From the NCBI GenBank assembly GCA_024644775.1, contig JAHEHB010000364.1, forward strand, positions 1 to 5,651: DNA of 5,651 nucleotides, given 5' to 3'. Position 1 is the stretch's first letter; every line of letters begins with the position of its first letter. The translations under genes were made by a program, and so were the position numbers. Shown one piece after another: positions 5,635 to 5,651 of the stretch. The notes beneath the pieces were generated by a model. That model was given only the letters and a program-made list of their open reading frames with translations. It searched no databases and was not told the origin of the DNA. The stretch comes from Deltaproteobacteria bacterium. Lineage in GTDB: Bacteria; Desulfobacterota; Desulfobacteria; Desulfobacterales; SURF-15.

Positions 5635-5651
5635 CATCGTAAGCGAAATCA

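Larger units (their letters stand above)
5318..5651. other. Right-end region with small ORF, SD-pairing hairpin and inverted repeat
   Basis: No full-size gene is visible after the enolase fragment. The region contains a 44-codon minus-strand ORF with a strong ribosome binding site, a short minus-strand open segment upstream of it, and a perfect 13-bp inverted repeat near the right edge, each listed separately. I see no transposase, tRNA or integrase motif. Confidence 0.5.

Overview
The window most likely comes from an anaerobic, selenocysteine-using bacterium. My best guess is a Desulfobacterota (sulfate-reducer-type deltaproteobacterium). This is inferred from gene content: a GrdB-family selenoprotein with a bacterial-type SECIS hairpin, an outer-membrane-type lipoprotein hydrolase, and sugar-acid/hydroxy-acid type dehydrogenase and enolase-superfamily genes. 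No marker gene fixes the lineage.

Layout. Positions 1-889 (minus) hold the 5' 296 codons of a membrane-anchored alpha/beta hydrolase that runs off the left edge. Positions 1024-2370 (minus) encode a complete 448-residue lipoprotein alpha/beta hydrolase of the DUF900 type. Positions 2371-2730 are a divergent intergenic region with a 20-codon ORF that has a good ribosome binding site, plus a candidate promoter. Positions 2731-3870 (plus) encode a complete Ldh-family NAD(P)-dependent 2-hydroxyacid/2-oxoacid oxidoreductase. Positions 3976-4782 (minus, convergent) encode a 268-residue selenoprotein of the glycine/sarcosine/betaine/D-proline reductase B family. It is read through an in-frame TGA at 4255-4257, which sits in a U-x-x-C motif and is followed by a perfect 8-bp hairpin. 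A conventional gene caller would split this gene in two. Positions 4952-5317 (plus) are a 3' fragment of a mandelate racemase/muconate lactonizing (enolase superfamily) gene; it has lost its capping domain and metal-binding half. The right end (5318-5651) holds a 44-codon minus-strand ORF with a perfect Shine-Dalgarno sequence, a short upstream open segment that looks like the end of another gene, and a perfect 13-bp inverted repeat.

How it fits together. The two left-hand hydrolases lie in tandem and may be co-expressed, both exposed at the cell envelope. The Ldh-family enzyme and the enolase-superfamily fragment are on the same strand and are the kind of pair found in hydroxy-acid or sugar-acid catabolic operons. 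The inverted selenoprotein gene lies between them, and the second enzyme survives only as a stub. The right half therefore reads as a rearranged, partly decayed catabolic locus. The clearest biological signal in the window is the selenoprotein and its recoding element.
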